A stretch of DNA of 64,000 nucleotides from Selenomonadaceae bacterium (GTDB taxonomy: Bacteria > Bacillota > Negativicutes > Selenomonadales > Selenomonadaceae). A model generated the notes under the pieces. It was not told the DNA's origin. It did not search any database and saw nothing but the letters and a program-made list of their open reading frames with translations. The translations under genes and the position numbers were made by a program. Shown in pieces: positions 1-8,559 of this stretch (its first letter is position 1; each line of letters begins with the position of its first letter). The stretch is from contig JAQYBD010000012.1 of the NCBI GenBank assembly GCA_029338835.1, positions 57,754 to 121,753 on the forward strand, in the 5' to 3' direction.

Positions 1-508
1 GTGGCATCGAGATGATGGCTCCTTCCGGGAAGTTCTGGATGGCAATGCCGATGGAAAGTGCGAGAGCCGCACTGAGCGATACCCCCGTGCTGTCCGTGAG
101 CCAGCCGGCCAGCACCACACCCACGGCCATGCCTTCCGGGATATTGTGGAGGGTGACGGCCAGTACCATCATGGCACTTTTCGAGAGAGAGCTTTTCGGT
201 CCTTCCGGATCCTTGGTATTCATGTGGAGATGGGGGATGATGTGGTCGAGGGACAGCAGGAAAAGCGTGCCGAACCAGAACCCGGCAATGGCCGGCAGGC
301 TGGCATAAGGCCCGAGTCCCTGGCTTTCTTCCATGGCCGGTATCAAAAGGCTCCAGATGGAGGCCGCGACCATGATACCTGCGGCAAAGCCCGTGAGGGC
401 TTTCTGTACGCGCGGTTTCATCGCCCCGCGCATGAAAAAGACACAGGCGGCACCGAGCGTCGTGCCGAGGAAGGGGATGGCCAATCCCTGTAAGATTTCA
501 ATTTGCAT
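1..508 (-). CDS. ZIP family metal (zinc) transporter, 3' end cut by window edge
   Basis: A reading frame begins at ATG 508, preceded on the minus strand by an AGGAGG ribosome binding site, and runs off the left edge. About 169 residues are visible. The hydrophobic segments and the two signature motifs HNIPEG and QNFPEG are those of helices 4 and 5 of ZIP (ZupT/GufA-type) transporters, where the His, Asn and Glu residues line the metal path. The protein is therefore expected to import Zn2+ or another divalent cation across the inner membrane. It is divergent from the EamA gene that follows. The final helices lie outside the window, so length cannot be compared with the usual 230-270 residues. 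Confidence 0.85.
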   Translation of the reverse strand, partial: MQIEILQGLAIPFLGTTLGAACVFFMRGAMKPRVQKALTGFAAGIMVAASIWSLLIPAMEESQGLGPYASLPAIAGFWFGTLFLLSLDHIIPHLHMNTKDPEGPKSSLSKSAMMVLAVTLHNIPEGMAVGVVLAGWLTDSTGVSLSAALALSIGIAIQNFPEGAIISMP

Positions 509-641
509 AACAAACCTCCTGTCAAAAAAATGATATCTCTTTACTATTATTATAACGGAGCAGGCAGGAATTGACGATGGTTGGAGAGAATAATCCTGTT
601 TATGGTATACTAGGGAAAGATATATTGTAGGAGGGAGTATT

Positions 642-1070
642 ATGGAGTCTTGGCTTTTTTATGCACTTCTTTCGGCAATCAGTGCTGCATTCGTCTCGAT
701 TTTTGGCAAGGTTGGTTTGTCCGGTGTGGACAGCAACGTCGCTACAGCCATCCGTGCCATCATCATGGCCTTGTTCCTCGTGGGCGTCGTGGCTGTCCAG
801 GGAAACCTGGCGCATTTATCTGATGCTCTGGCCGACAAGCGGGGGCTCTTCTTCATTGCGCTCAGCGGCATCGCCGGTGCGACCTCCTGGCTGTTCTACT
901 TCCTGGCGCTCAAAACGGGCAATGTTTCCCAAGTCGCGCCTATCGATAAACTCAGCGTGGTCTTTGCCGTCATCCTGGCTGTCCTGATCTTCGGCGAGAA
1001 AGTCAGCCTGGTGCATGGCGTCGCCATTGCCATGATTGCTGTTGGCGGCCTGATCCTCGCGATATTCTGA
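642..1070 (+). CDS. EamA/DMT-family half transporter
   Basis: This 142-residue, almost wholly hydrophobic protein has four to five predicted membrane spans and matches a single EamA repeat. The C-terminal part with LNKLSVV-like spacing (here PIDKLSVVFAVILAV, then FGEKVS) is typical of short EamA members of about 140 residues, which act as dimers, whereas full-length DMT carriers have two fused repeats. ATG 642 follows a GGAGGGAG-like ribosome binding site. The substrate cannot be told from the sequence. The next gene starts 14 bases after its stop, with AAGGAG between, so the two may be co-transcribed. Confidence 0.8.
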   Translation: MESWLFYALLSAISAAFVSIFGKVGLSGVDSNVATAIRAIIMALFLVGVVAVQGNLAHLSDALADKRGLFFIALSGIAGATSWLFYFLALKTGNVSQVAPIDKLSVVFAVILAVLIFGEKVSLVHGVAIAMIAVGGLILAIF

Positions 1071-1084
1071 AAGGAGTTCATTTC

Positions 1085-4000
1085 ATGACTAATGGTACGC
1101 TTATCCACGGCTTCCAGCTGTTGCATAAGATTTTCATCAAGGAGGCCGATTCGACGGCCTATACCTTTGAACATGTCAAGAGCGGCGCTCGCGTCTTCAT
1201 CTTGCAGAATGCGGATGACAACAAGGTGTTTTCCATCTCGTTCCGCACGCCGCCGACCGATGATACGGGCGTTGCGCATATCGTCGAGCATTCGACGCTC
1301 TGCGGTTCGCGCAAGTATCCGCTGAAGGAGCCTTTCGTTGAACTTGTCAAAGGCTCTCTTAACACATTCCTCAATGCGATGACGTATCCGGACAAGACGA
1401 TGTATCCGGTGGCCAGCCGCAATGACAAGGATTTCCAGAATCTCATGGATGTCTATCTCGATGCCGTATTCTATCCGGCGATGTGCCAGAATCCACAGGT
1501 CCTCATGCAGGAGGGATGGCATTATGAAATCGAGTCTCCGGAGCAGCCGCTCGTCTACAGCGGTGTCGTCTACAACGAGATGAAGGGAGCGCTTTCTGCA
1601 CCGGATGACCTGCTCGAGAGCCGCATCCTGCATTCCCTTTATCCCCACACGACATATCAGTATGAGTCGGGTGGAGACCCTGAGGCCATCCCTGATCTCA
1701 CGCAGGAAAAGTTTGTGGCGTTCCACAGCCGCTATTATCATCCGTCCAACAGCTACATCTATCTGTATGGCGATATCGATATTGAAGAAAAGCTGGCCTA
1801 TTTCGACGAAGAATATCTGTCGCATTTTGACCGTATTCCCGTGCCGTCTCATATTGACCGGGAACCCGCGTTCCCGGCGTTCCGCCGTGTCGATGCCACC
1901 TATCCCATCAGTGAGGAAGACGGCACCAAGGACAAGACATTCCTGGCACTCAACTGGTCGGTGGGCGAATCGCTCGATCCCAAGACCATGATGGGCCTCG
2001 AGATTCTGGAGCATGCTCTTTTGCGGACGCCGGCCGCGCCCTTGCGCAAGGCACTTATTGATGCGAAGCTCGGCAAGGATGTGGATTCGCTGTTTGAAGA
2101 TGATATGCTGCAGCCGATGTTCAGCATCATCATCAACAATTCAGAGGCAGAGCGTGCGGAGCGTTTCCGCACGTTGACACTTGAGGCAATGCAGAGTCTC
2201 GTGCGTGACGGCATCGACAAGGAACTCCTGGAAGCCTCCATCAATCTCCTGGAATTCCGCCTGCGCGAATCGGATTTCGGTTCGGCCCCCAAAGGCCTTA
2301 TCTACGGCATCCGCATCATGAAGAGCTGGCTCTACGATGGCCAGCCGGAAACGTATCTTTATTACGAAGAACTGCTGCGTGATATGAAGGCAGGCCTTGC
2401 AAGCGGCTACTTTGAGCAGCTGCTCGAGAAGTATTTCCTAAAGAATTCCCACCAGACCCTGCTCGTCATGGCACCGGATACGCAGCTGGCTGCCCGTCGT
2501 GAGGCCGCCCAGGAAAAACTGCTGGCTGAGAAGAAGGCCTCGATGAGCGCGGAAGAAATCGAGCAGGTCATTGCCGCTACGCATGCGCTGAAAGAGCGTC
2601 AGCAGAGTCCGGAGACAGAGGAAGCATTAAAGAGCATCCCCATCCTGGAGCTTGCGGACATCCGCAGGCAGACCGACTGCCTGCCGCTCGAGGTGCGCAG
2701 CTGCGAAGGGGCCAAGGTCCTTTTCAGTGATGTCGAGACGAATGGCATCGCTTATCTGAATCTCTACTTTGATGCGAGTGCCGTGCCGCAGCAGGAAATC
2801 CCGTATCTTTATCTCCTGTCCGGCTTCCTCGGCATGGTGGATACAGAGGCGCATACGTATGCGGAACTTGCTAACTTGCGCAATCTGCATACGGGCGGCA
2901 TCGCAGCCGATGTCATTGCGTATACGAAGAAGGATCAGCCGGATTCCAGCATGCCGACGCTGCGCGTTCGTGCCAAGGCCCTCATTGAGAAGCTGCCGAA
3001 GCTCATGGATATCCTTGAGGAAATGCTCACGCGCAGCAGGTTCACGGATGGCAAGCGTCTCAAGGAACTCCTGGAACAGGGACAGGCCAGCATGGAACTC
3101 GAACTGCAGCGCTCGGCCAACCAGATCATCGTCGCGCGGCTCGCTTCCTATCTTTCGGCAGCCGGCTGCTATGCCGAAGAGGGCGGGCTCAAGATGTATC
3201 CGTTCCTCAAGGAACTCCAGCAAGACTTTGACGCGGGCTTGGCAAAAATCCAGCAGGCTTTCGCTGATATCATCCCGCGTGTCTTCAACCGCCGGAACCT
3301 CATCGTCAGCGTTACGATGAAGGATGAGGATTATTGTCGCTTCTCCGAGGCTTTTCCTGCATTGTGGCAGTCTTTGTCCGGCCATGCATATGAGCCGCAA
3401 ACATACCATTGGGATATCGAGCCGCGCAATGAAGGGCTGACTTCCTCGAGCCGTGTGCAGTATGTCAGCAAGGGAGCGAATTTCCTGCGCCTTGGTTATC
3501 CGTATACGGGCAGCCTGGCTGTACTGGAAACGCTCCTGCGGTACGATTACTTCTGGACGAAGATCCGTGTGCAGGGCGGTGCCTATGGTGCATTCACGGG
3601 CTTCAACCGCAATGGCTTCATGTATTTCGGCTCTTATCGCGACCCGAATCTCAAAGAGACGCTGGATGTATTCGACGGCACGGCTGATTACGTGCGCGGT
3701 TTCATGGCCTCGGAGCGCGAGATGGATAAGTTCATCATCGGTACGATGAGCGGCATCGATACGCCGCTGACCCCTATGATGAAAGGCGATTTGGCGGCAA
3801 CCTGTTATCTGCGCGGCATCACGCAGGAGGATCGTCAGCGCCGCCGCGATGAGATACTCGCCACCCGTCAAGAGGATATCCGCGCGCTCGCGCCGATGAT
3901 TGACGCCTGCATGAAGCAGGATATCTGCTGCGTCTTCGGCAATGAGGAGAAGCTCCGCGCCGAGCAGACCCTCTTCGGCAGCGTGAAACCGGCACTTTAA
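1085..4000 (+). CDS. M16C insulinase-family metallopeptidase (presequence-protease type)
   Basis: The 971-residue protein has the inverted zinc motif HIVEH at residues 65-69 and a likely third ligand, Glu165, in VVYNEMKG. Length and the order of an active N-terminal half, an M16C-associated middle domain and an inactive C-terminal half match the PreP/Cym1-like M16C family. These are clamshell enzymes that degrade short unfolded peptides. No signal peptide is visible, so it is expected in the cytoplasm. The AAGGAG site 7 bases before ATG 1085 fixes the start. Bacterial substrates are not well defined. Confidence 0.9.
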   Translation: MTNGTLIHGFQLLHKIFIKEADSTAYTFEHVKSGARVFILQNADDNKVFSISFRTPPTDDTGVAHIVEHSTLCGSRKYPLKEPFVELVKGSLNTFLNAMTYPDKTMYPVASRNDKDFQNLMDVYLDAVFYPAMCQNPQVLMQEGWHYEIESPEQPLVYSGVVYNEMKGALSAPDDLLESRILHSLYPHTTYQYESGGDPEAIPDLTQEKFVAFHSRYYHPSNSYIYLYGDIDIEEKLAYFDEEYLSHFDRIPVPSHIDREPAFPAFRRVDATYPISEEDGTKDKTFLALNWSVGESLDPKTMMGLEILEHALLRTPAAPLRKALIDAKLGKDVDSLFEDDMLQPMFSIIINNSEAERAERFRTLTLEAMQSLVRDGIDKELLEASINLLEFRLRESDFGSAPKGLIYGIRIMKSWLYDGQPETYLYYEELLRDMKAGLASGYFEQLLEKYFLKNSHQTLLVMAPDTQLAARREAAQEKLLAEKKASMSAEEIEQVIAATHALKERQQSPETEEALKSIPILELADIRRQTDCLPLEVRSCEGAKVLFSDVETNGIAYLNLYFDASAVPQQEIPYLYLLSGFLGMVDTEAHTYAELANLRNLHTGGIAADVIAYTKKDQPDSSMPTLRVRAKALIEKLPKLMDILEEMLTRSRFTDGKRLKELLEQGQASMELELQRSANQIIVARLASYLSAAGCYAEEGGLKMYPFLKELQQDFDAGLAKIQQAFADIIPRVFNRRNLIVSVTMKDEDYCRFSEAFPALWQSLSGHAYEPQTYHWDIEPRNEGLTSSSRVQYVSKGANFLRLGYPYTGSLAVLETLLRYDYFWTKIRVQGGAYGAFTGFNRNGFMYFGSYRDPNLKETLDVFDGTADYVRGFMASEREMDKFIIGTMSGIDTPLTPMMKGDLAATCYLRGITQEDRQRRRDEILATRQEDIRALAPMIDACMKQDICCVFGNEEKLRAEQTLFGSVKPAL

Positions 4001-4043
4001 AATCCCGGTTGACGCTTTAGACATTTGTGCATGCTGGGCGGCG

Positions 4044-4072
4044 TTGACTTTCCCAGATGCACATGGGATAAT
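4044..4072 (+). promoter_or_regulatory. dapA promoter
   Basis: TTGACT (4044-4049) and GATAAT (4067-4072) are separated by 17 bp, a good sigma-70-type match upstream of dapA and after the peptidase stop codon. Confidence 0.6.
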
Positions 4073-4143
4073 AAGAACAACATCATGAAATTAGTCAATG
4101 TGCCGCGGCCAGAGCCGCCGGTAGCACGACAGGAGGCTTTTGG

Positions 4144-5031
4144 ATGAAAAAGACAATTTTCCAGGGCGCAGGCGTAGCCATCATCACGCCGTTCACGGAA
4201 GATGGCATCAACTTTGAAGAGCTGGGCCGCATTATCGAAGACCAGATCGCAGGTGGTACGGATGCCATCGTCATCACGGGTACGAGCGGTGAATCCGCCA
4301 CGATGACGGACGAGGAACATAAAGCTGCCATCAAGTACGCGGTGGATAAAGTCAAGGGCCGCATCCCGGTCATTGCCGGCACAGGTTCCAATGAGACGTC
4401 CTATGCCATCCAGCTTTCCCGCTATGCAGAGCAGGCTGGTGCCGATGCCCTGCTCGTCGTCACGCCGTACTACAACAAATGCACGCAGAAAGGCCTGATT
4501 GCGCATTACAAGGCCATTGCCGAGAGCGTCAATATCCCCATCATCCTTTATGATGTGCCGTCGCGCACAGGTGTTGGCATCCAGATCCCGACGTATGTCG
4601 AACTCGCCAAGATCCCGAACATCGTGGCCGTCAAAGAAGCTAACGGTGATCTTTCGAAGATCCTGCGACTGCGCGCAGCCTGTGGTGACAGCCTGACGGT
4701 CTACTCCGGCAACGATGATCAGATCATCCCGATCCTCTCGCTCGGCGGCAAGGGTGTCATTTCTGTCCTGTCGAATGTGGCACCGCGCGATACGCATAAT
4801 ATGTGCCAGTATTATTTCGACGGCAAGGTCGAAGAAGCCGCGAAGTTGCAGATCGAATACACGGATCTCATCGATGCTCTGTTCTGCGAGGTCAACCCGA
4901 TCCCCGTCAAGGTTGCCATGCGCAAGCTCGGTTATGCCGCCGGTCCGCTGCGCATGCCGCTTTCTGAGATGGAGCCTGCGCATGAGCAGCAGCTCGAGGA
5001 TGCCCTGCGCAATCATGGCCTGATCAAATAA
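4144..5031 (+). CDS. dapA: 4-hydroxy-tetrahydrodipicolinate synthase
   Basis: DapA condenses pyruvate with aspartate semialdehyde, the committed step to lysine and to the diaminopimelate of peptidoglycan. The 295-residue length is standard. Visible features are the GTSGES signature (46-51), the Schiff-base lysine K164 in VAVKEANGDL, and Y136 in the YDVPSRT segment. ATG 4144 follows AGGAGG at normal spacing. It is a single gene with its own promoter and a strong terminator after it, and is not next to other lysine genes. Confidence 0.97.
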   Translation: MKKTIFQGAGVAIITPFTEDGINFEELGRIIEDQIAGGTDAIVITGTSGESATMTDEEHKAAIKYAVDKVKGRIPVIAGTGSNETSYAIQLSRYAEQAGADALLVVTPYYNKCTQKGLIAHYKAIAESVNIPIILYDVPSRTGVGIQIPTYVELAKIPNIVAVKEANGDLSKILRLRAACGDSLTVYSGNDDQIIPILSLGGKGVISVLSNVAPRDTHNMCQYYFDGKVEEAAKLQIEYTDLIDALFCEVNPIPVKVAMRKLGYAAGPLRMPLSEMEPAHEQQLEDALRNHGLIK

Positions 5032-5069
5032 AAGGCCGCTCTTGCGCAACTCGTTCTGTTATTGGAAAG

Positions 5070-5133
5070 AAAAAGCCTTCGGAGAGGAACGCTGCCCCTT
5101 TTGGGTACTGCCTCTCCAGAAGGCTTTCTTTTG
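5070..5133 (+). terminator. Rho-independent terminator after dapA
   Basis: The arms GAAAGCCTTC-like/GAAGGCTTTC and AGAGG/CCTCT form a long hairpin followed by a T-rich tail, ending the dapA transcript before the sda genes. Confidence 0.75.
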
Positions 5134-5175
5134 TTCGCACTGCCTTCCGGTTGGTAGGGGGCAGGGGAGGTTTTT

Positions 5176-5838
5176 ATGCATGGTGTATTCGATATCGTCG
5201 GCCCTGTGATGATTGGGCCGTCGAGTTCTCATACGGCCGGTGCCGTGAGACTGGGGCTCATGGCCCGCAAGATCCTCGGCGAGCCTGCGGTGCGTGCCGA
5301 CATCAATCTGCACGGCTCGTTTGCACAGACGTATCGCGGCCACGGCACGGACAAGGCTCTCGTGGCCGGCATCCTGGGCTTTGCTCCCGATGATGAGCGC
5401 ATCCGCGAGGCCCTGTCCCTGGCAAAGGAGGCAGGATTGTGCTATACGTTCCAGAAGGTCAATCTTGAGCAGGCTCACCCCAATACGGCTGTCATCCATC
5501 TGACTGGCGTTTCGGGGCGCACGGCACGGGTCCGGGGCTCCTCCGTGGGCGGCGGCAATATCCGCATCACGAACATCGATGGCTATGAAGTGGAACTCAC
5601 GGGCATGTATCCGGCACTCATCACGATCCATCGCGATCGTCCCGGCGTCATCACGAAGGTCACGCAGGTGCTGGCACGCTATGAGGTCAATATTGCCTTC
5701 ATGCGCGTTTCGCGTCACAGCCGTGGTGAGATGGCCATGATGATCCTGGAACTCGACGAGCCGCTGGCTGATGAGGTCCTGGAGGAATGCCGCGAGGTCT
5801 ACGAGGTGGAGCATGCCTTTGGCATCCCGGCCATCTGA
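5176..5838 (+). CDS. sdaAB: L-serine dehydratase (iron-sulfur dependent), beta subunit
   Basis: This 220-residue protein begins with the GPSSSHTAG motif near residues 14-22 that marks the beta domain of the two-subunit [4Fe-4S] L-serine ammonia-lyase. The C-terminal 70 residues (MYPALITIHRDRPGVITKVTQVL onward) form an ACT domain. With the alpha subunit it deaminates serine to pyruvate and ammonia in the cytoplasm. The start at ATG 5176 has a GGGGAGG site upstream. The alpha gene follows 21 bases after its stop, so the pair is an operon, as in clostridia and other Firmicutes. Confidence 0.95.
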   Translation: MHGVFDIVGPVMIGPSSSHTAGAVRLGLMARKILGEPAVRADINLHGSFAQTYRGHGTDKALVAGILGFAPDDERIREALSLAKEAGLCYTFQKVNLEQAHPNTAVIHLTGVSGRTARVRGSSVGGGNIRITNIDGYEVELTGMYPALITIHRDRPGVITKVTQVLARYEVNIAFMRVSRHSRGEMAMMILELDEPLADEVLEECREVYEVEHAFGIPAI

Positions 5839-5859
5839 TGTTTTTAGCGGAGAGAAGAT

Positions 5860-6741
5860 ATGATACAGTTTAATTTCAATACGATTGCCGAACTCATCGA
5901 GCTGGCGGAGAGCCAGCAGGTTCCCCTCCATGAGGTTGTGCTGGCTCGCGAGGTACACGATTCTCAGCGCACGCGTGAAGCCGTCCTGCAGGAAATGGCG
6001 AGGAACTGGCAGGTCATGCAGGATTCCATCGAACGCGGCATACGCAATACGGAGCGTTCCGTCAGCGGTATGACGGGCGGCGATGCCAGGAAGCTTTATG
6101 CATACCGGCAGAAAGGTTATATGGGCAAGGCCGTCCTGTCAGCGGCTGCTTATGCCGTGGGCATCAGTGAAGTCAATGCCGTCATGGGCCGTATCGTGGC
6201 CTGCCCGACGGCCGGTTCCTGCGGCATCGTGCCGGCTGCGCTCTACGCGGCAAAAAAGGAATGCGGACTTCCCGATGAGGATATTGTCCAGGCACTCCTG
6301 ACAGCGGCCGGCATTGGCATGGTCGTCGACCAGAACGCCTCGATTGCAGGAGCGGCCGGCGGCTGCCAGGCAGAATGCGGCACGGCAGCCGGCATGGCGG
6401 CTGGAGCTTTGGTGGAACTGGCTGGCGGCACGCCCGCGATGGTCGGCAATGGCGTGGCTCTTGCCATCAAGAATCTCTTGGGGCTTGTCTGTGACCCCGT
6501 GGCAGGCCTGGTGGAAGTGCCCTGCGTCAAGCGCAACGGCTTTGCGGCCGTCACGGCCATGCTCGCGGCTGACATGACGATGGCGGGCGTCACATCCGTC
6601 ATTCCCGTCGATGAAGTCATCGCGGCCATGAACGAGATTGGCCGTGCCTTGCCGAAATCCCTGCGCGAGACGAGTGAGGCCGGGCTGGCCGTCACGCCGA
6701 CGGCCCGGAAAATCGAAGCGCGCGTCTATCCTGCTTCGTGA
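5860..6741 (+). CDS. sdaAA: L-serine dehydratase (iron-sulfur dependent), alpha subunit
   Basis: The alpha subunit, 293 residues, carries the catalytic iron-sulfur site; the conserved cysteines in the CPTAGSCG segment and the later CQAECG and VCDPVAG segments are all present. Glycine-rich loops GAAGGCQAECGTAAGMAAG are typical of the family. It pairs with the preceding sdaAB gene and its ATG has a GGAG site (AGCGGAGAGAAG). Being oxygen-labile, the enzyme fits an anaerobic fermenting host. No abnormality is visible. Confidence 0.95.
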   Translation: MIQFNFNTIAELIELAESQQVPLHEVVLAREVHDSQRTREAVLQEMARNWQVMQDSIERGIRNTERSVSGMTGGDARKLYAYRQKGYMGKAVLSAAAYAVGISEVNAVMGRIVACPTAGSCGIVPAALYAAKKECGLPDEDIVQALLTAAGIGMVVDQNASIAGAAGGCQAECGTAAGMAAGALVELAGGTPAMVGNGVALAIKNLLGLVCDPVAGLVEVPCVKRNGFAAVTAMLAADMTMAGVTSVIPVDEVIAAMNEIGRALPKSLRETSEAGLAVTPTARKIEARVYPAS

Positions 6742-6801
6742 CGGCTGCCGGGATGACGGGTCGGAATGCTGGCGCTTTTGCGGGATGCCGTGCGGAAAGT
6801 C

Positions 6802-6830
6802 TTGCGCATCTTGCTTTTGCAGTGTAAAAT
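6802..6830 (+). promoter_or_regulatory. Promoter of the secreted-protein gene
   Basis: TTGCGC (6802-6807) and TAAAAT (6825-6830) are separated by 17 bp, 61 bases before the downstream start codon. Confidence 0.45.
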
Positions 6831-6890
6831 GATGGTATCACTGCGAGATGATTCGCAAAACTATATGCAAAGTGCAAGGAGAGATATGAT

Positions 6891-7457
6891 ATGAGAAAAC
6901 TCATCCAGATGCTGCTTATCGCTTGCCTGGTCGTACTCGGCACACAGGTGGCTTTTGCAAATTCGGACAAAGTCACGGTACAGGAGGGTGCTGATCTTGC
7001 TTCCATCCATCGCCTGGCCATCGGTTCGCCGCTGTATCAGCAGGTTGACCCAAAATCCCCGAACAAGGAGATGCTGACGCAGATCGTTTATGATTCGAGC
7101 CATGTGGCTCGCTGCTATGTCCTTTCTTACGATACGATTGCGCAGGATATCAAGCAGGATCAAAACATCGATCTCAAGGCTTTGGATCGCCGTACGGCAG
7201 CCAAGAACTTCAAGGAGTATGTCGGCAATTATGCTGATGCGTATGTCATCCTGACGGTTGCCAATGACAGCCGCACGACGTTCTTCTTCGATGTCTACAA
7301 AGCCGGCACGAACCAGCTGCTCTACACGTATGAGATCCAGGCCAACCGCAGTGAAGCCGATACGGTCGCTACGTATACGAATCTTTCCGAGCAGTTTTAC
7401 AAGCACTTTGAGCGTTCCGCCGTCGAGCAGCAGAAAGAAAACAGCAAAAAGAAATAA
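6891..7457 (+). CDS. Secreted protein of unknown function
   Basis: A 188-residue protein with a clear signal peptide: a basic start (MRKL), a hydrophobic core and an AFA cleavage motif near residues 21-23. The mature part is soluble and rich in polar residues, with a Lys-rich C-terminal end. I do not recognise a named domain with certainty; the layout (VQEGADLASIHRLAIGSPLY at the start of the mature region) recalls small periplasmic proteins common in Negativicutes. It has its own promoter and shares a bidirectional terminator with the convergent transglycosylase gene, so it is a single-gene unit. Confidence 0.75.
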   Translation: MRKLIQMLLIACLVVLGTQVAFANSDKVTVQEGADLASIHRLAIGSPLYQQVDPKSPNKEMLTQIVYDSSHVARCYVLSYDTIAQDIKQDQNIDLKALDRRTAAKNFKEYVGNYADAYVILTVANDSRTTFFFDVYKAGTNQLLYTYEIQANRSEADTVATYTNLSEQFYKHFERSAVEQQKENSKKK

Positions 7458-7459
7458 AC

Positions 7460-7497
7460 AAAAAAGACAAGATGCTTTGGCGCGTCTTGTCTTTTTT
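7460..7497. terminator. Bidirectional terminator between convergent genes
   Basis: AAAAAAGACAAGA and TCTTGTCTTTTTT form a nearly perfect inverted repeat with an A-run on one side and a T-run on the other, so it can end both convergent transcripts. Confidence 0.85.
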
Positions 7498-7511
7498 GAT
7501 ATAGACCCTGC

Positions 7512-8339
7512 TCAGTGAGCCAGATAGATCGGTTTTATCTTCGCGTCTTCCGCGATGGTCTTGTCGATGTAACCGGCGCGGACCATCGCATCCAGGACGA
7601 TGAATTGGCGTTTCTTGGCCATCATGAAATCGACATAGGGCGAGTAGAGCGATGGTGCATTCGGGAGCCCTGCAAGCATTGCAGCTTCAGGGAGCTGGAG
7701 TTCTCTGGGGCGTTTGCCGAAATACCCTTCGGACGCTTCCTCGATACCGTAGTAACTGGATCCGTAATAGATCGTATTGAGGTACATCTCGAGGATCTCA
7801 TCCTTGGAGTAATTGAATTCCATGGACAGCGCGAGCAGGAATTCTTCGGCCTTGCGTCCGAATGAGCGCTCATGCGTGAGGAAGAGATTCTTGACGAGCT
7901 GCTGGGTAATCGTGCTGGCGCCTTCGTCAATCTCTCCTTGCTGCAGGTTGACGAGCGTCGCGCGCAGGATGCCTTCCATATCGAAGCCATGATGATCGTA
8001 GAAGCGTTTGTCTTCGACAGCGACGACAGCCTGCTGCAGAGAGGTCGGGATTTCGTCAAGCCGGGTGTAGTGGCTGCGGTCAATGCGGCTGTTCACGGCA
8101 CGCTTGAGGAAGACGATGCGTGAGAGGCGTTCGCGGAAGGTATCCTCCGTATCTGCTGTCAGCGTATTGGACGGCTGCTGTGGATCCGGGCGAGGCAGGA
8201 AATCGCCGGCTGCCTGCCAGGTATGCGAGGAGAAGATTGCCAGGCCGCCGGAAAGGAAATACGCGCCCAGGAAGACGCAGAGCAGCAAAAAAAGAAAGCG
8301 GGCCAGCCGCTTTGGCGAACGTCTTCTTCGTTTTTTCAT
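7512..8339 (-). CDS. Peptidoglycan glycosyltransferase, GT51 (monofunctional)
   Basis: The 275-residue protein has one N-terminal membrane anchor (residues 14-32, after a very basic start KKRRRRSPKR) followed by a GT51 domain. The catalytic Glu lies in AVEDKRFYDHHGFD, with the later motifs ASTITQQLVKN and EFLLALSMEFNYSKDEILEMYLN. GT51 enzymes polymerise lipid II into glycan strands on the outer face of the inner membrane. No transpeptidase domain follows, so it is of the monofunctional MtgA type, although the sequence up to MLAGLPNAPSLYSP resembles class A PBPs cut after the GT domain. The stop lies just before a good terminator, so this is a true short form and not a frameshift visible here. 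Confidence 0.88.
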   Translation of the reverse strand: MKKRRRRSPKRLARFLFLLLCVFLGAYFLSGGLAIFSSHTWQAAGDFLPRPDPQQPSNTLTADTEDTFRERLSRIVFLKRAVNSRIDRSHYTRLDEIPTSLQQAVVAVEDKRFYDHHGFDMEGILRATLVNLQQGEIDEGASTITQQLVKNLFLTHERSFGRKAEEFLLALSMEFNYSKDEILEMYLNTIYYGSSYYGIEEASEGYFGKRPRELQLPEAAMLAGLPNAPSLYSPYVDFMMAKKRQFIVLDAMVRAGYIDKTIAEDAKIKPIYLAH

Positions 8340-8474
8340 TGTTTTGGGTTCACTCCTTTGCTTCTATAACATTATAGCACCCGTTGTGCGATTCGTCAGC
8401 AGGGGACAGCAGGACATTTGGCAGTAAGTGGCAAAAGGATGACAAAATTTATTTGTAAATGTGTAAAATAATCC

Positions 8475-8505
8475 TTGAAAAATTATACAAGATAGATGTA
8501 TAATT
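8475..8505 (+). promoter_or_regulatory. argC promoter with overlapping operator-like inverted repeat
   Basis: TTGAAA (8475-8480) and TATAAT (8499-8504) are 18 bp apart. A perfect 9-bp inverted repeat, AATTATACA (8481-8489) and TGTATAATT (8497-8505), fills the spacer and covers the -10 box. Its half-sites resemble ArgR (ARG box) half-sites, so repression by arginine is a reasonable inference. Confidence 0.7.
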
Positions 8506-8559
8506 ATAAACATCAACTCAAAGGCGGCAGAGAAGCCGTCCAGAAGGAGGACGAAGATC

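Noticed and set aside
12..493. Two + strand frames over the first 500 bases
   Set aside because: They lie opposite the ZIP transporter, whose HNIPEG and NFPEG motifs and ribosome site are clear.
7512..8339. The GT51 gene as a truncated class A penicillin-binding protein
   Set aside because: The stop is followed closely by a strong terminator and there is no remnant of a transpeptidase domain, so I keep it as a monofunctional enzyme.
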